Origin: Christiangramia bathymodioli
GTDB taxonomy: Bacteria > Bacteroidota > Bacteroidia > Flavobacteriales > Flavobacteriaceae
NCBI GenBank assembly: GCA_009735695.1
Contig: SRSL01000007.1
Span: forward strand, 17,786 to 81,785
DNA: 64,000 nucleotides
Reading direction: 5' to 3'
The position numbers and the translations under genes are program-made. The notes under the pieces were generated by a model. That model was not told the DNA's origin. It did not search any database and saw nothing but the letters and a program-made list of their open reading frames with translations. Shown piece by piece: positions 7,100-15,466 of this stretch. Every line of letters begins with the position of its first letter. Position 1 is the first letter of the stretch.

Positions 7100-8689
7100 A
7101 TGGACATAGAAAACCTTCTTAGACTGCTTCTGATCATCGGGCTGATAAGCATATTATTCTATATATGTTTTAAGCTGATCAACCGCTTTGCTTTTATTTT
7201 GAATTTATTCTTAATGGTGGCCCTAGGCATTTATGGGGTCCAGGATAACCAGTGGATTCCGGCTTTGTTATTCCTGGGGTGTCCGTTGCTCCTGATCAAT
7301 ACCCTGATGTATGTTTTTTTACATACTCACCAGGATAATAAAAAAATCAATAAAAAATACCAGGTCGGTTTTGCAACCACCAAAGGAAAATTTAAACTGG
7401 AAAATATTAAACGGGGTGCTTCCGTTATTGGCTCTGCCGGAAGTGGAAAAACTGAAAGTGTAGTATATGGTTTTTTAAAGCATTTTCAACAGGAAGATTT
7501 TTGTGGGGTGATCCACGACTATAAGGACTTTGAACTCACTGAAATGGCCTACCCGCTTTTTAAAGACCGGGAAATTCCCTTTAAGATTATTTCCTTTGAT
7601 AAGATCCTCCATCGGGTGAATCCCATCGCTCCACGATACCTGGAAAATGAGGAAAGCGTCAATGAAGTCTCCCGGGTACTGGTGGAAAACCTACTTGAAC
7701 AACGAGAGTCAGGTACCTCGGGGACTACAAAATTTTTTAATGATGCCGCAGAAGGGCTGATCGGGGGACTGATCTGGAAATTAAAAAGCGATTACCCTAA
7801 GTTTTGCACCCTCCCGCACCTTATCGCTATTTACCAATACCTGGATACCGATAGCCTTATCCAATTTTTGGAAACTAATACTACTTCGCGTGCAATGGCC
7901 GATGCCTTTATTAGCGGTAAAGATTCTGAGCGGCAAACGGCCGGGGTGAAAAGTACCCTAGCCAATGCCCTTAAAAGGATCAGTACCCAACAGATCTTTA
8001 TGGTCCTTTCTAAAGATGAAGTTCCACTTCATATTAATAGTGAGCAAAACCCTTCGGTTATTTCCGTGGTCAATAATCCCAAATACGAGGCTTCCTACTC
8101 CCCGGTCATAGCCACTATTATCCATACCATCACTAAACAAATGAGTGTGCGTAACTCTAAAGCTTCTTTCCTGCTGATGGAAGAGGCGCCGACCTTGCGT
8201 TTGCTCAATATGCACAGGATCCCGGCAACCTTGAGGAGTTATGATATCGCTACTATTTATGTAATGCAGGATAAGATCCAAAACGATATGATGTATGGGG
8301 ATAAAGCCAGTAAGGCAATCCTGAGTAATCTTTCTTACCAGTTCTTTGGAAAGGTAAATGACCCCGATACCGCCAAATATTACGAGCGCTTTTTTGAAAT
8401 TGTGAAAAAGCCCACGACCAGTGTCAACCGCGGGTACAGTCTTGATTTTGATACGAGGGTAACCACCGGGGAGAAAGAGATTCCAAAAATCCGTGCCGAT
8501 GTTTTCTTTCGGTTAAAACAAGGAGAGTTTATAACCTATGCAGACGGGAAGGATAAAAAAGTACAGTTTAAATTGCAGAAGATTTACCGCGATCTACCTG
8601 CAGCTAATGATCAAAAACCTTATTCTAAAACTGATTTAGAAGCTAATTTTGAAAGGGTGTATAAGGAAGCCAAATCGATATTTGAGTAA
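7100..8689 (+). CDS. mobC: Type IV coupling protein (TraG/TraD/VirD4-like), MobC
   Basis: About 529 residues from the ATG at 7100, eleven bases after the relaxase stop; a TTG at 7079 inside the relaxase gene is rejected. Two or three transmembrane helices occupy residues 5-78. Walker A is GSAGSGKT at 111-118 and a Walker B-like FLLMEEAPTL lies further on. It matches the TraM-recognition/VirD4 coupling ATPases that hand relaxase-bound DNA to a type IV secretion channel at the inner membrane. Having its own coupling protein fits a mobilizable element that borrows only the mating channel. Confidence 0.88.
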   Translation: MDIENLLRLLLIIGLISILFYICFKLINRFAFILNLFLMVALGIYGVQDNQWIPALLFLGCPLLLINTLMYVFLHTHQDNKKINKKYQVGFATTKGKFKLENIKRGASVIGSAGSGKTESVVYGFLKHFQQEDFCGVIHDYKDFELTEMAYPLFKDREIPFKIISFDKILHRVNPIAPRYLENEESVNEVSRVLVENLLEQRESGTSGTTKFFNDAAEGLIGGLIWKLKSDYPKFCTLPHLIAIYQYLDTDSLIQFLETNTTSRAMADAFISGKDSERQTAGVKSTLANALKRISTQQIFMVLSKDEVPLHINSEQNPSVISVVNNPKYEASYSPVIATIIHTITKQMSVRNSKASFLLMEEAPTLRLLNMHRIPATLRSYDIATIYVMQDKIQNDMMYGDKASKAILSNLSYQFFGKVNDPDTAKYYERFFEIVKKPTTSVNRGYSLDFDTRVTTGEKEIPKIRADVFFRLKQGEFITYADGKDKKVQFKLQKIYRDLPAANDQKPYSKTDLEANFERVYKEAKSIFE

Positions 8690-8725
8690 GCTGAATATAG
8701 TTTTTAATTATCATTCATTTTTGAT

Positions 8726-8784
8726 AATTGTCAAGTAAATAATATAAAAAACTTGACAATTTATGGATCAATTCACTATCTTTG
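8726..8784 (+). promoter_or_regulatory. abiE promoter with autoregulatory inverted repeat
   Basis: A perfect 11-bp inverted repeat AATTGTCAAGT (8726-8736) / ACTTGACAATT (8751-8761) has a 14-base spacer. Its right arm covers the -33 hexamer TTGACA (8753-8758), and a perfect -7 box TATCTTTG follows at 8777-8784 after 18 bases, 7 bases before the antitoxin ATG. AbiEi antitoxins are known to repress their own operon by binding inverted repeats in the promoter. Confidence 0.75.
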
Positions 8785-8791
8785 CCATACT

Positions 8792-9517
8792 ATGAATATT
8801 GCGACATCCATAAAGTTTCAAGTAGCTCGTATAAATACCGGGAAGGTATTTACCTATGATAGCCTATCCATTCCCCAGAATGAATTCTCTGCTGCTGCAA
8901 AAGCTTTAAGTAGGATGGCTGCCAGGGGTGTGATTAAAAGATATAAAAAAGGGATGTATTATAAGCCCAAACAAACTATTTTTGGGGAAATAAAACCAAG
9001 TGAGGAAGAAATACTTTATAGTTATCTTTTTGAAAATGGTGAGCCAATTGCATACATAACAGGCACTCGGTTATATAATGAACTTGGCCTTACTACTCAA
9101 ATTCCTACAACGCTAAGAGTGGCCAGTTGGGATAAGATGATAAAAACCAAGATTGGAAACCTTGTTGTTAAGCCTGCTAAAAGTTATGCACCTGTTTCCA
9201 AAGGAAATATTCTTTTCTTGCAATTACTGGACGTAATGAAAGATTTTAAGAAAATTCCGGATCTGGATAAAAAGAAAGGGGTTGATTTTTTAAAGAAAAA
9301 AATCAAAGGGCTTTCTAACGCCGATAGAATGCAACTAGTTAATCTTGCTAAATCCTATCCACCCAAGGTGAGGGCATTTTTAGGAGCTCTTCTTGAAGCA
9401 CTCTCTTTTAATGAAATGAGTGAACCGCTTAAAAACACCCTTAATTATTTAAGCAATTATGAATTCGGAATATCCGAAAAAATACTGACCACCACTACAA
9501 ACTGGAAGATCTCCTGA
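8792..9517 (+). CDS. AbiEi-type antitoxin (DUF6088 family)
   Basis: About 241 residues from the ATG at 8792 (a TTG at 8753 is inside the promoter). The N-terminal winged helix (FTYDSL, EFSAAAKALSRMAARGVIKRYKKGMYY) matches the transcriptional-regulator domain of AbiEi/DUF6088 antitoxins, followed by a region with ITGTRLYNELGLTTQIPTTLRVA, characteristic of the family. It probably represses its own operon and neutralises the toxin encoded immediately downstream; its TGA stop overlaps the toxin ATG (ATGA), implying coupled translation. AbiE systems are type IV toxin-antitoxin pairs that give phage abortive infection or stabilise mobile elements. Confidence 0.85.
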   Translation: MNIATSIKFQVARINTGKVFTYDSLSIPQNEFSAAAKALSRMAARGVIKRYKKGMYYKPKQTIFGEIKPSEEEILYSYLFENGEPIAYITGTRLYNELGLTTQIPTTLRVASWDKMIKTKIGNLVVKPAKSYAPVSKGNILFLQLLDVMKDFKKIPDLDKKKGVDFLKKKIKGLSNADRMQLVNLAKSYPPKVRAFLGALLEALSFNEMSEPLKNTLNYLSNYEFGISEKILTTTTNWKIS

Positions 9518-10485
9518 TGAAATTACATGATTTTAAAAATGCATTTCAGGGGGCTATTGTAGCTACTGCTCAACATTTTGGAATTTCTGAAATCTATGTG
9601 GAAAAGGACTATTGGGTTACTTTAGCACTTAAAGAGATTTTCACAAATGAATCAACCAGGGAGCTCGCCGTTTTTAAAGGTGGAACATCCCTATCTAAAT
9701 GCTTCAGGATTATTGAGCGCTTTTCCGAAGATATCGATTTGGTCGTTATAAAACAGGAGGGGGAAACCGATAATTCCCTAAAACGAAAACTCAAAAAAGT
9801 CACTGGTGCACTGGAACCGGTTATGACTGTTATTCCTGACCATCCTTTAGAAAACAAACGAGGCAAAATTAGAAAAGTGGTTTATGGTTATGATAAAGTA
9901 GGCGTGGAGGGTGCCTTCGGCCAGATCCGGGATCATATTGTAGTGGAAGCTTCAAGTCTTGGGAAATCCCATCCTTCAGAAATAGTCAGTGTCCATTCTA
10001 TGATTACCGCCTTTATTGCCACGACTAATAATGTAGATCTTATCAATGCGTACCACCTTGAACCTTTTAAGGTTAGGGTATTAAGTATAGAACGTACCTT
10101 TTGTGAAAAAATAATAAGCCTGGTCCGGTTTTCCTATACCGAAAATCCTTTGGAAGATTTAACAGATAAGGTTCGTCATACTTATGATTTGCATCAACTG
10201 CTGCAACAAGATAAAATCGCTTCGTTTTTGCAATCTGATGATTTTGAAAAAATGCTGCTGCAAGTTGGCAAAGATGATGATAAGGCCATTCCCAATGATA
10301 AGGAGTGGTTACTGAAACATCCGTCCCAGTCCCTGTTCTTTAGCCAATATGCTCTCAATAAAATGAAAAAAGCACCCTCAGTTGAATCCTTACAAAAAGT
10401 TTACATTCATGCAATTGAGAATGAAGATTATGAGACTTGTGAAGCTATTTTGGAATTTTGTCAGGGGAAAGGGATAAAACTTTAA
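9517..10485 (+). CDS. AbiEii/AbiGii-family nucleotidyltransferase toxin
   Basis: A 322-residue protein with the DNA polymerase beta-type nucleotidyltransferase signature FKGGTSLSKCFRIIERFSEDIDLVV around residues 50-75 (GGTSLSK then DxD). Later conserved parts include VLSIERTFCEKIISLVRFS and the helical RHTYDLHQLL. AbiEii toxins transfer nucleotides, in some relatives to tRNA acceptor ends, and halt growth when the antitoxin is lost or a phage infects. It overlaps the antitoxin by one base pair of codons. The length agrees with the family. Confidence 0.87.
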   Translation: MKLHDFKNAFQGAIVATAQHFGISEIYVEKDYWVTLALKEIFTNESTRELAVFKGGTSLSKCFRIIERFSEDIDLVVIKQEGETDNSLKRKLKKVTGALEPVMTVIPDHPLENKRGKIRKVVYGYDKVGVEGAFGQIRDHIVVEASSLGKSHPSEIVSVHSMITAFIATTNNVDLINAYHLEPFKVRVLSIERTFCEKIISLVRFSYTENPLEDLTDKVRHTYDLHQLLQQDKIASFLQSDDFEKMLLQVGKDDDKAIPNDKEWLLKHPSQSLFFSQYALNKMKKAPSVESLQKVYIHAIENEDYETCEAILEFCQGKGIKL

Positions 10486-10948
10486 AATAAGTATGTATCA
10501 TGAGGTACTAGAAGAACATTCTTCTGAAGGTGAAAATGAATAATACCCGTTGATTTATACTTGCTTCGGTTTTGCAATATATTTAGACGAATTTTGGAGA
10601 AAAATACGCTTTGGGTTAATTTAATCTTCTATAAGAAAGGAAAAACAATATAGGTGTAAATGATTTTTTACTACCATCTTAGAGTCAAAAACCTATAAGT
10701 AATTTCGGCAGTCAAAATTGACAACCAAGTAGAATCTATCTGATAAATTGATAAAAGATTTGTGATTGAAAAAGAATGATGATAGGAGGTAAGTCTTTTT
10801 GGTGACGGTAATGACAGATATGTGAAAATTTATAGCACCAATTATATCTGCTTAGAGGCCACAACATTCCAAAAATAATTAAGGGGAATAGGCATTTTTC
10901 TTTTTGTGAAAATTTCTTGGTGAAATCAGTATTTAACCCAATATATTA

Positions 10949-11071
10949 ATGTGTAGTTCAATAAATCAAGCAATTAGCAAAAATTGTATTAAAATAAGAG
11001 GCTATTTCATAGTACTCGAAAGAGATAATGCTGAGATAATCAGAGAAATAAAATTTTGCTTAAAACTGTAA
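10949..11071 (+). CDS. Possible 40-residue peptide, unrecognised
   Basis: An ATG frame of 40 codons beginning MCSSINQAIS and ending IKFCLKL. The middle, RGYFIVLERDNAEIIREIKF, alternates hydrophobic and charged residues in a protein-like way, but there is no recognisable family, promoter or neighbour support. It may be a fragment of a decayed gene. Confidence 0.2.
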   Translation: MCSSINQAISKNCIKIRGYFIVLERDNAEIIREIKFCLKL

Positions 11072-11194
11072 AAACCAAGCAGAATTCTGTAAGGTTTCAA
11101 TTGCTGAATCTCCAGTTTAGGAAGGCTCTCTTAATATTTATGATATAGGATATGTTAGAAATTCTCGCCAACAAGTCTTATAAAATTAAGCCCC

Positions 11195-11284
11195 GCCTAA
11201 CACGGAGCTTAATTGCAGATTAATATTAGATAACGCTGTCTCTATCAGCCGAAAGCCGCCCCCATCATCTGCTAGGTGTTGGCC
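11195..11284 (+). repeat. attC-like imperfect inverted repeat
   Basis: GCCTAACAC at 11195-11203 faces GTGTTGGCC at 11276-11284, about 90 bases end to end, with internal weak pairing. GCCTAAC fits the R'' core RYYYAAC of integron attC sites exactly, while GTTGGCC deviates by one base from GTTRRRY. No integron integrase is present, so this could equally be chance or a degraded element end. Confidence 0.25.
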
Positions 11285-11448
11285 ACTCTTTAACCGCTAT
11301 CTTAAACTTGAATTCAAAAATAATGATTTTTAAAACAACCAGATTTTGCGTGGTTGGTTCCAAACTAATACGTTCTAAATTGTCTTAATTTTTTAAATTA
11401 GTCCACGCTTAACGCTTCCCTGACCACGTTGAGCTACAAAGGTACTAT

Positions 11449-12654
11449 CTAAAAATTGATTACACTATCCAATGCATCATCAGCTTCCTTATGAATAAAG
11501 TTCGCTTGATAATTTATAGTGGTAGTCACCGACGAATGACGGTAAAGCTTTTGCAGCATTTGAATTGGGATTTTATCCCCAGAAATATTCCCAAAGCTGT
11601 GCCGTGCAATATGCATGCTCATTTTTTTCTTGATCTTCAGTTTGGATGCCACCCTTTTTAGTAGTCTGTTTAGGTTCCTATTTACACTTTGAGTCCTAAT
11701 AGAAACTCTGTGAGTATCTGATAAGTCTGTATCCTCAAGGTAGTCAAAGATCAAATCCTGTTGGCAATCTTTTTTACGATATTGTTTAAAGATGGCCTCA
11801 GCCTTATCCGGTGTTTTAAGTGTTACCAGTTTACTGTTTTTGTTCATACGGTACATTAATCTACCATCATTAAAATCTGACCATTTTAATTTTAATACAT
11901 CACCTACTCTGATCCCAGCGAAATAAAAACTGATAAGCCATATATGAACAGCTTTTTGCTGAGGTTCGGTCAGGTTAACGGCATTTTCCAGGCGTTGTAT
12001 CTCTTTATGGTTTAAACCAATTTTCTGAGTTTCTGGAATTTTGATCTGAATTTTTCCTTTTCCGAAGGGATACAAACCTCGGTCAATTAAAGATTCAGAT
12101 ATGGCAAGATTATAAATAGTTCGTATTAAAATCAGGTAGTTCACTACCGTACGCGGTGAACGCTTTTTATCGTGAAGTAAATAGGCTTCAAATTTTTTAA
12201 GGAGTGAAACAGTTATCTCATTAAAACCTAATTCGTTTTTTTTTATAAATTTTTTTAGCTTTTTTAAGCGACCTACCTCAGTATCATACTGATGATGTCG
12301 ATTCCTACTTTTTAAATTTTCCAGATGCTTATCTGCAATTTCAAAAAAATCAACTTTTTTATTCTGTGTTATTTTCTTTTTTATGGATTCAACATTCTGG
12401 TATTCTCTATTACTTTCAGCTTCAAGAACCTTTTGATTTGCTTCGGCAATTTTCGATATAATAAAATTATTGATGTAATTCGCATTAGGATGTTTTTTCC
12501 TCACACACCTATTCCTTTTATCCCAATACTTTTCTTCAATGTATTGGCCGGTTCCCAGAAACGTACTTTTTCTGTCTTTTGTGATCCTAATTGTTATGGG
12601 GAATTTGTTTTCTGAATTCTTCTTTTTTCGTAAAACTGCTCTAATGGTTGCCAT
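11449..12654 (-). CDS. int: Tyrosine-type site-specific integrase
   Basis: A 401-residue complete tyrosine recombinase. An arm-type DNA-binding domain (about 1-90: TIRAVLRKKK, TGQYIEEKYWD), a SAM-like core-binding domain (about 100-200) and a catalytic domain follow in order. Catalytic residues are visible as Arg249 (AGIRVGD), a Lys near 275, His348-x-x-Arg351 (HIARHSFG), His373 (YRHSS) and Tyr382 (NYQ). It is the type found on Bacteroidota integrative elements. Its start lies about 160 bases from the initiator-tRNA fragment at 12811-12860, the expected arrangement for an integrase beside its attachment site. It is the probable recombinase of the island that extends to its left. Confidence 0.9.
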   Translation of the reverse strand: MATIRAVLRKKKNSENKFPITIRITKDRKSTFLGTGQYIEEKYWDKRNRCVRKKHPNANYINNFIISKIAEANQKVLEAESNREYQNVESIKKKITQNKKVDFFEIADKHLENLKSRNRHHQYDTEVGRLKKLKKFIKKNELGFNEITVSLLKKFEAYLLHDKKRSPRTVVNYLILIRTIYNLAISESLIDRGLYPFGKGKIQIKIPETQKIGLNHKEIQRLENAVNLTEPQQKAVHIWLISFYFAGIRVGDVLKLKWSDFNDGRLMYRMNKNSKLVTLKTPDKAEAIFKQYRKKDCQQDLIFDYLEDTDLSDTHRVSIRTQSVNRNLNRLLKRVASKLKIKKKMSMHIARHSFGNISGDKIPIQMLQKLYRHSSVTTTINYQANFIHKEADDALDSVINF

Positions 12655-12810
12655 AATAAATACATTGAGCTATAAATATAGCAAATTACGGGTACAACAT
12701 AGGTACAACATTTATTAGTTTTAAGCCTTATATTTTAATATTGAAAAATATTAGTATAATTATAAGTCAATGAAAAACAGGTGTTTTGGTTCATTTTGGA
12801 GGGTGGAGGT

Positions 12811-12860
12811 TGAAAACTCATAACCCGAAGGTCACTGGTTCGAGTCCAGTTCCCGCTACT
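12811..12860 (+). pseudogene. 3' portion of initiator tRNA-Met (CAT): attachment-site scar
   Basis: From the anticodon loop CTCATAA (CAT at 12819-12821) through ACCCGAAGGTC, the T arm CTGGTTCGAGTCCAG and the acceptor strand TTCCCGCTACT the sequence reads as the 3' half of a bacterial initiator tRNA. The 5' half is not intact: a GGAGGGTGGAG-like stretch at 12798 recalls the acceptor and position-8 region but the D arm is missing, so no complete cloverleaf forms. This is what remains at one end of an element integrated into a tRNA gene. It is numbered R1 among the related repeats below. Confidence 0.7.
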
Positions 12861-12966
12861 AAATTAAAACCCACTCCACGGAGTGGCTTTTTTAGGCGTA
12901 ACAGTCTGTTTATCAAAAATTTACTATATTTACATTACCTACATTCCCTACATTCCCTTCACACCC
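12851..12966 (+). repeat. Leader copy A: tRNA end, terminator, promoter-like region and 9-bp repeats
   Basis: The 87 bases 12851-12937 are nearly identical to 15323-15408: acceptor end CGCTACTAAATT, terminator, then GTAACAGTCTGTTTATC and TATATTTACATT, a weak -7-like box. Both run directly into TACATTCCC tandem repeats, here about four units, two perfect and two diverged (12931-12966). The leader drives the lipoprotein gene at 13018. Confidence 0.8.
12868..12893 (+). terminator. Terminator after the tRNA fragment
   Basis: Stem CCACTC (12871-12876) / GAGTGG (12881-12886) with a T-rich tail. The same stem follows the related repeats at 14268, 15343 and 17821. Confidence 0.75.
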
Positions 12967-13017
12967 TAAACTAGTTTTAGCTTTTAATCATGTAATTAAT
13001 AACTAAAACCATATATT

Positions 13018-14022
13018 ATGAGAAATTTGAATGTATTATTTTGTTGTGTTTTATTAGCCTTAGTACTAATAGGGTGTGAAAAAGAGCCAATCAATAGTAA
13101 TCAAAGTAATTCTGCGGTTGCAAACTTAACCGCTGGAACCACGGTTTCTGATGGATGTACAGAAGTTAACTTTTATGAATTCCCTTTAGGGGTAGCTAAT
13201 GTGGATAATTTAAATGGGGTAGCTATTAGTGGACCAACGGATGATGAAATTCAACCCGTACCAATTATTTATGAATTGAGTCCTGATATCAAGCAATACT
13301 GCTCTGGTATTAATAGGGTATTTGGTTATTCTGGACTCACAAATCCACCTATTATTTTTTCCTTTACAGATGGAGTGAGTTTTGTTAGTTTATATGGAGT
13401 TGCCGCGGGCGCGCTTAATGATACCTATAATCTTAAAGCCTATAGTGAACCAGGGGGGAATGGTACTTTAATAGATTCCGATTCATATTCAGTAGACGGT
13501 TGGGTAAAATGTTCAGAGTTAGTAGTAGAAGGAAATGATATTAAATCGGTCGTAGTAACTGCTGTTGGTAGTGAAGGGTTTCCTGATAATAATGTAAGTG
13601 TAGCTTCTATTCAATTTTGTATTTCAACTGATTCAGATGGTGATGGGATAAAGGACGATGTGGATAATTGTCCATTAGTTCCAAATGAATCTCAGTCTGA
13701 TTATGACGGTGATGGTATAGGAGATGCTTGTGACACTGATGATGATAACGATGGTATACAAGACGAAATTGATAGCTCTCCTTATTCTAATACGGAGGCT
13801 GTTGTAAATATTGGAGGTTGCGATACGGGAAATGACAATCAACAGCTTGAAGGAGGAGTATTCATGTCTGATTTAATTGATGAGTTAGAATCTGGCGACT
13901 ATAAAAATTTAGGTCAGGAAGTACGTTCTTATACAGAACTCACTAATGAGTGGGTGCAACAAGGTATCATTACCGCAGATGAAAGAAGTTTGATATTAAA
14001 TTGTGTGACTACTACTGAATGA
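13018..14022 (+). CDS. Secreted lipoprotein with thrombospondin type-3 calcium repeats
   Basis: A 334-residue protein with a signal peptide and lipobox LIGC (Cys20), hence a lipoprotein. Residues about 30-205 are an unrecognised beta-rich domain with four cysteines. Next come thrombospondin type-3 repeats, [15 protein letters not shown] and [19 protein letters not shown] (about 208-250), which bind calcium through their Asp loops. A 68-residue C-terminal module (GGCDTGN... to NCVTTTE) is predicted helical and is 85-90 percent identical to the tail of the second copy at 17530-17757. Location is probably the cell surface. Function is unknown. Its paralogue at 15552 is split by an insertion sequence. 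Confidence 0.85.
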   Translation: MRNLNVLFCCVLLALVLIGCEKEPINSNQSNSAVANLTAGTTVSDGCTEVNFYEFPLGVANVDNLNGVAISGPTDDEIQPVPIIYELSPDIKQYCSGINRVFGYSGLTNPPIIFSFTDGVSFVSLYGVAAGALNDTYNLKAYSEPGGNGTLIDSDSYSVDGWVKCSELVVEGNDIKSVVVTAVGSEGFPDNNVSVASIQFCISTDSDGDGIKDDVDNCPLVPNESQSDYDGDGIGDACDTDDDNDGIQDEIDSSPYSNTEAVVNIGGCDTGNDNQQLEGGVFMSDLIDELESGDYKNLGQEVRSYTELTNEWVQQGIITADERSLILNCVTTTE

Positions 14023-14040
14023 GATTAGCTATTGATTTCA

Positions 14041-14085
14041 AATCTTGAAAGAATAAGTTCGATATTTTAGATTTACTCGCTACTA
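14041..14085 (+). repeat. Degenerate tRNA 3'-end copy R2 in the 3' flank of lipoprotein copy A
   Basis: These 45 bases recur at 17769-17813 behind lipoprotein copy B. The core, AAGTTCGA ... CTCGCTACTA, keeps the T-loop TTCGA and the acceptor end CGCTACTA of the initiator-tRNA fragment at 12811, with the middle diverged to AT-rich sequence. Confidence 0.6.
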
Positions 14086-14087
14086 CA

Positions 14088-14117
14088 AACCAGCTGAGAA
14101 TCAGCTGGTTTTTTTTT
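14088..14117 (+). terminator. Terminator after lipoprotein copy A
   Basis: A perfect 10-bp stem AACCAGCTGA (14088-14097) / TCAGCTGGTT (14101-14110) with loop GAA, continued into a T run of nine. Confidence 0.85.
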
Positions 14118-14163
14118 GTACATAAATTCCGGAAGCAGGCTTCCGTGAATTTATGTACAAAAA
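14113..14163. repeat. 51-base near-perfect palindrome
   Basis: A 24-bp stem with a single bulged T at 14146. The outer arms TTTTTGTACATAAATTC (14113-14129) / GAATTTATGTACAAAAA (14147-14163) are followed inward by CGGAAGC / GCTTCCG with an AG loop. It overlaps the T run of the preceding terminator. It may be a small mobile-element end, a second terminator or a structured RNA. Confidence 0.7.
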
Positions 14164-14245
14164 GAAGTTGACCTGCGGAGCAGGGCAGGGTTTGAAATAA
14201 GCTTCCCCTTCCCAGCCCGATTCCGTAATGCAATGAAGGAATCAA

Positions 14246-14296
14246 TCCAGTTCCCGCTACTAAATTTAAAACCACTCAACTGAGTGGTTTTTTTTT
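14246..14296 (+). repeat. tRNA 3'-end copy R3 plus terminator
   Basis: TCCAGTTCCCGCTACTAAATT at 14246-14266 is identical over 21 bases to the initiator-tRNA end at 12845-12865. It is followed by the stem CCACTC (14272-14277) / GAGTGG (14282-14287) and a run of nine Ts. It is only the T-arm 3' strand and acceptor end, so it is not a tRNA gene. Confidence 0.7.
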
Positions 14297-14348
14297 ATTA
14301 TAACTGGTTGATATATTTGAGATTGTATCCTGGTTGTCTTTAAGGTGT

Positions 14349-14373
14349 GGTTCGAGTCCTGTTCCATTAATTT
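14349..14373 (+). repeat. T-arm-like copy R4 upstream of the TPR protein gene
   Basis: GGTTCGAGTCCTGTTCC matches the T arm of the initiator-tRNA fragment (GGTTCGAGTCCAGTTCC) with one substitution, then diverges where CGCTACTA would be expected. It ends 48 bases before the start of the gene at 14421. Confidence 0.5.
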
Positions 14374-14420
14374 GGACGTAAGTGATTTTTTTAAGTAATT
14401 ATGTTAAAAAATCAGTAATA

Positions 14421-15284
14421 ATGAAATTACAATTTGTTTGCTTATTTATTGCTTCAATAATTTCAGCCTCGTCGTTGGCACAATCAAATGGGGAACATTC
14501 AGAACCTACCCTGGAGGATGATTTAGAGGTTGTAGATTCTCTTATTGTGAAAGGTGCATTAGATAAAGCTATAGAGAATGCTTTGGAATTGAATGACACA
14601 TATCCTAAAAACCTAAAGATTATCCAAAGTTTAATTTTTTCTTATACAGGCTTAGGAATGACAGAGCAAGTTCGTTATTGGTTGAAGGAAAAAGAAAAAA
14701 ATCATGATGACATCAACCAAAGTTACTTATATACTTATTTGCCATTGATAGAAAGGGATTACCAAAGGGCAAAAATTCAATTGGATATTTTTACCAAGAC
14801 TGCAGATTCGTCTAATCCTGATGTTTGGTATAAAGCCGTTCCACTTGCTTTTCATTTGGGTGATTATGAAGAAGTAATTTATTGCACTGAAAAGGTAATG
14901 ACATTTATGCCAGAAAGAAAAAATCTTACGGCTCTATATGCCTTTGCATTAATGCAAATTGGGGAAAAGGCCAGAGCTAGGAAAATTCTTTCTGACCATA
15001 AAGAGGAAATGGAGAATAATCTTATAGAAGATAGAAATGACTACGACGCCCATTTAAACCTGGCTAAAATTGCCGCTATAGAATCAGATTCCGAAAGAGC
15101 CGTATATCATTTGGATAATTATATGGGTGATTTTATACCAGACTTTATCCATTACTTTCTAATAGACGAGCCGGCCTACACATTTTGGGATAATATAAGA
15201 AATGAAGCACCTTATCAAACATTTTTTAAAAATAAAGAGAATCGAATTGAGGAGATGAAAGGAAATTTAATGACTAGCAATTAG
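14421..15284 (+). CDS. Secreted tetratricopeptide-like protein
   Basis: A 287-residue protein from the ATG at 14421, chosen because it starts directly at a signal peptide (MKLQFVCLFIASIISASSLAQ) with a cleavage site after SLAQ; the frame is open to 14382. The body is helical, with TPR-like pairs (about residues 30-70, 100-190 and 210-240), such as KGALDKAIENALELNDTYP, DYEEVIYCTEKVMTFMPER and NLAKIAAIESDSERAVYHLDNYM. It is a periplasmic or secreted protein-interaction protein of unknown role. It sits as a separate unit between tRNA-end repeats R4 and R5. Confidence 0.7.
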   Translation: MKLQFVCLFIASIISASSLAQSNGEHSEPTLEDDLEVVDSLIVKGALDKAIENALELNDTYPKNLKIIQSLIFSYTGLGMTEQVRYWLKEKEKNHDDINQSYLYTYLPLIERDYQRAKIQLDIFTKTADSSNPDVWYKAVPLAFHLGDYEEVIYCTEKVMTFMPERKNLTALYAFALMQIGEKARARKILSDHKEEMENNLIEDRNDYDAHLNLAKIAAIESDSERAVYHLDNYMGDFIPDFIHYFLIDEPAYTFWDNIRNEAPYQTFFKNKENRIEEMKGNLMTSN

Positions 15285-15302
15285 TTTAAGATCTCTTAAT
15301 AA

Positions 15303-15367
15303 AAGGTTCGATATTTTAAATTTATTCGCTACTAAATTCAAACCCACTCCACGGAGTGGTTTTTTTA
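15303..15367 (+). repeat. Degenerate tRNA 3'-end copy R5 plus terminator
   Basis: AAGGTTCGA ... TTCGCTACTAAATTC (15303-15338) keeps T-loop and acceptor end, followed by stem CCACTC (15344-15349) / GAGTGG (15354-15359) and Ts. It opens leader copy B of the second lipoprotein gene. Confidence 0.65.
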
Positions 15368-15403
15368 GGTGTAACAGTCTGTTTATCAAAAATTTACTAT
15401 ATT

Positions 15404-15466
15404 TACATTCCCTACATTCCCTACATTCCCTACATTCCCTACATTCCCTACATTCCCTACATTCCC
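15404..15466 (+). repeat. 9-bp tandem repeat, seven perfect units
   Basis: TACATTCCC is repeated seven times without error, starting at the weak -7-like box of leader copy B and lying 85 bases before the start codon at 15552. The homologous site upstream of copy A has about four units. No ORF is supported through it. Confidence 0.9.

Larger units (their letters stand above)
10486..11448. other. Long AT-rich gene-poor stretch before the integrase gene
   Basis: Nearly 1 kb without a convincing gene. It contains a 40-codon open frame at 10949-11071 and an attC-like imperfect inverted repeat at 11195-11284, both listed separately. Much of the remainder has stops in every frame and looks like decayed DNA. 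Confidence 0.5.

Noticed and set aside
10493-10543. Tiny frame after the AbiEii toxin gene (MYHEVLEEHSSEGENE)
   Set aside because: Sixteen residues, no conservation evidence or translation signal.
12797-12860. Complete functional initiator tRNA gene
   Set aside because: The D arm and a matching 5' acceptor strand are missing, so no cloverleaf can form; only the 3' half is real.
12786-12974. 62-codon frame over the tRNA fragment, terminator and tandem repeats
   Set aside because: It crosses three non-coding elements and its sequence follows their repeats.
15404-15466. CRISPR array
   Set aside because: Units are 9 bp and contiguous with no spacers; it is a simple tandem repeat. No other CRISPR-like array or cas gene was seen.
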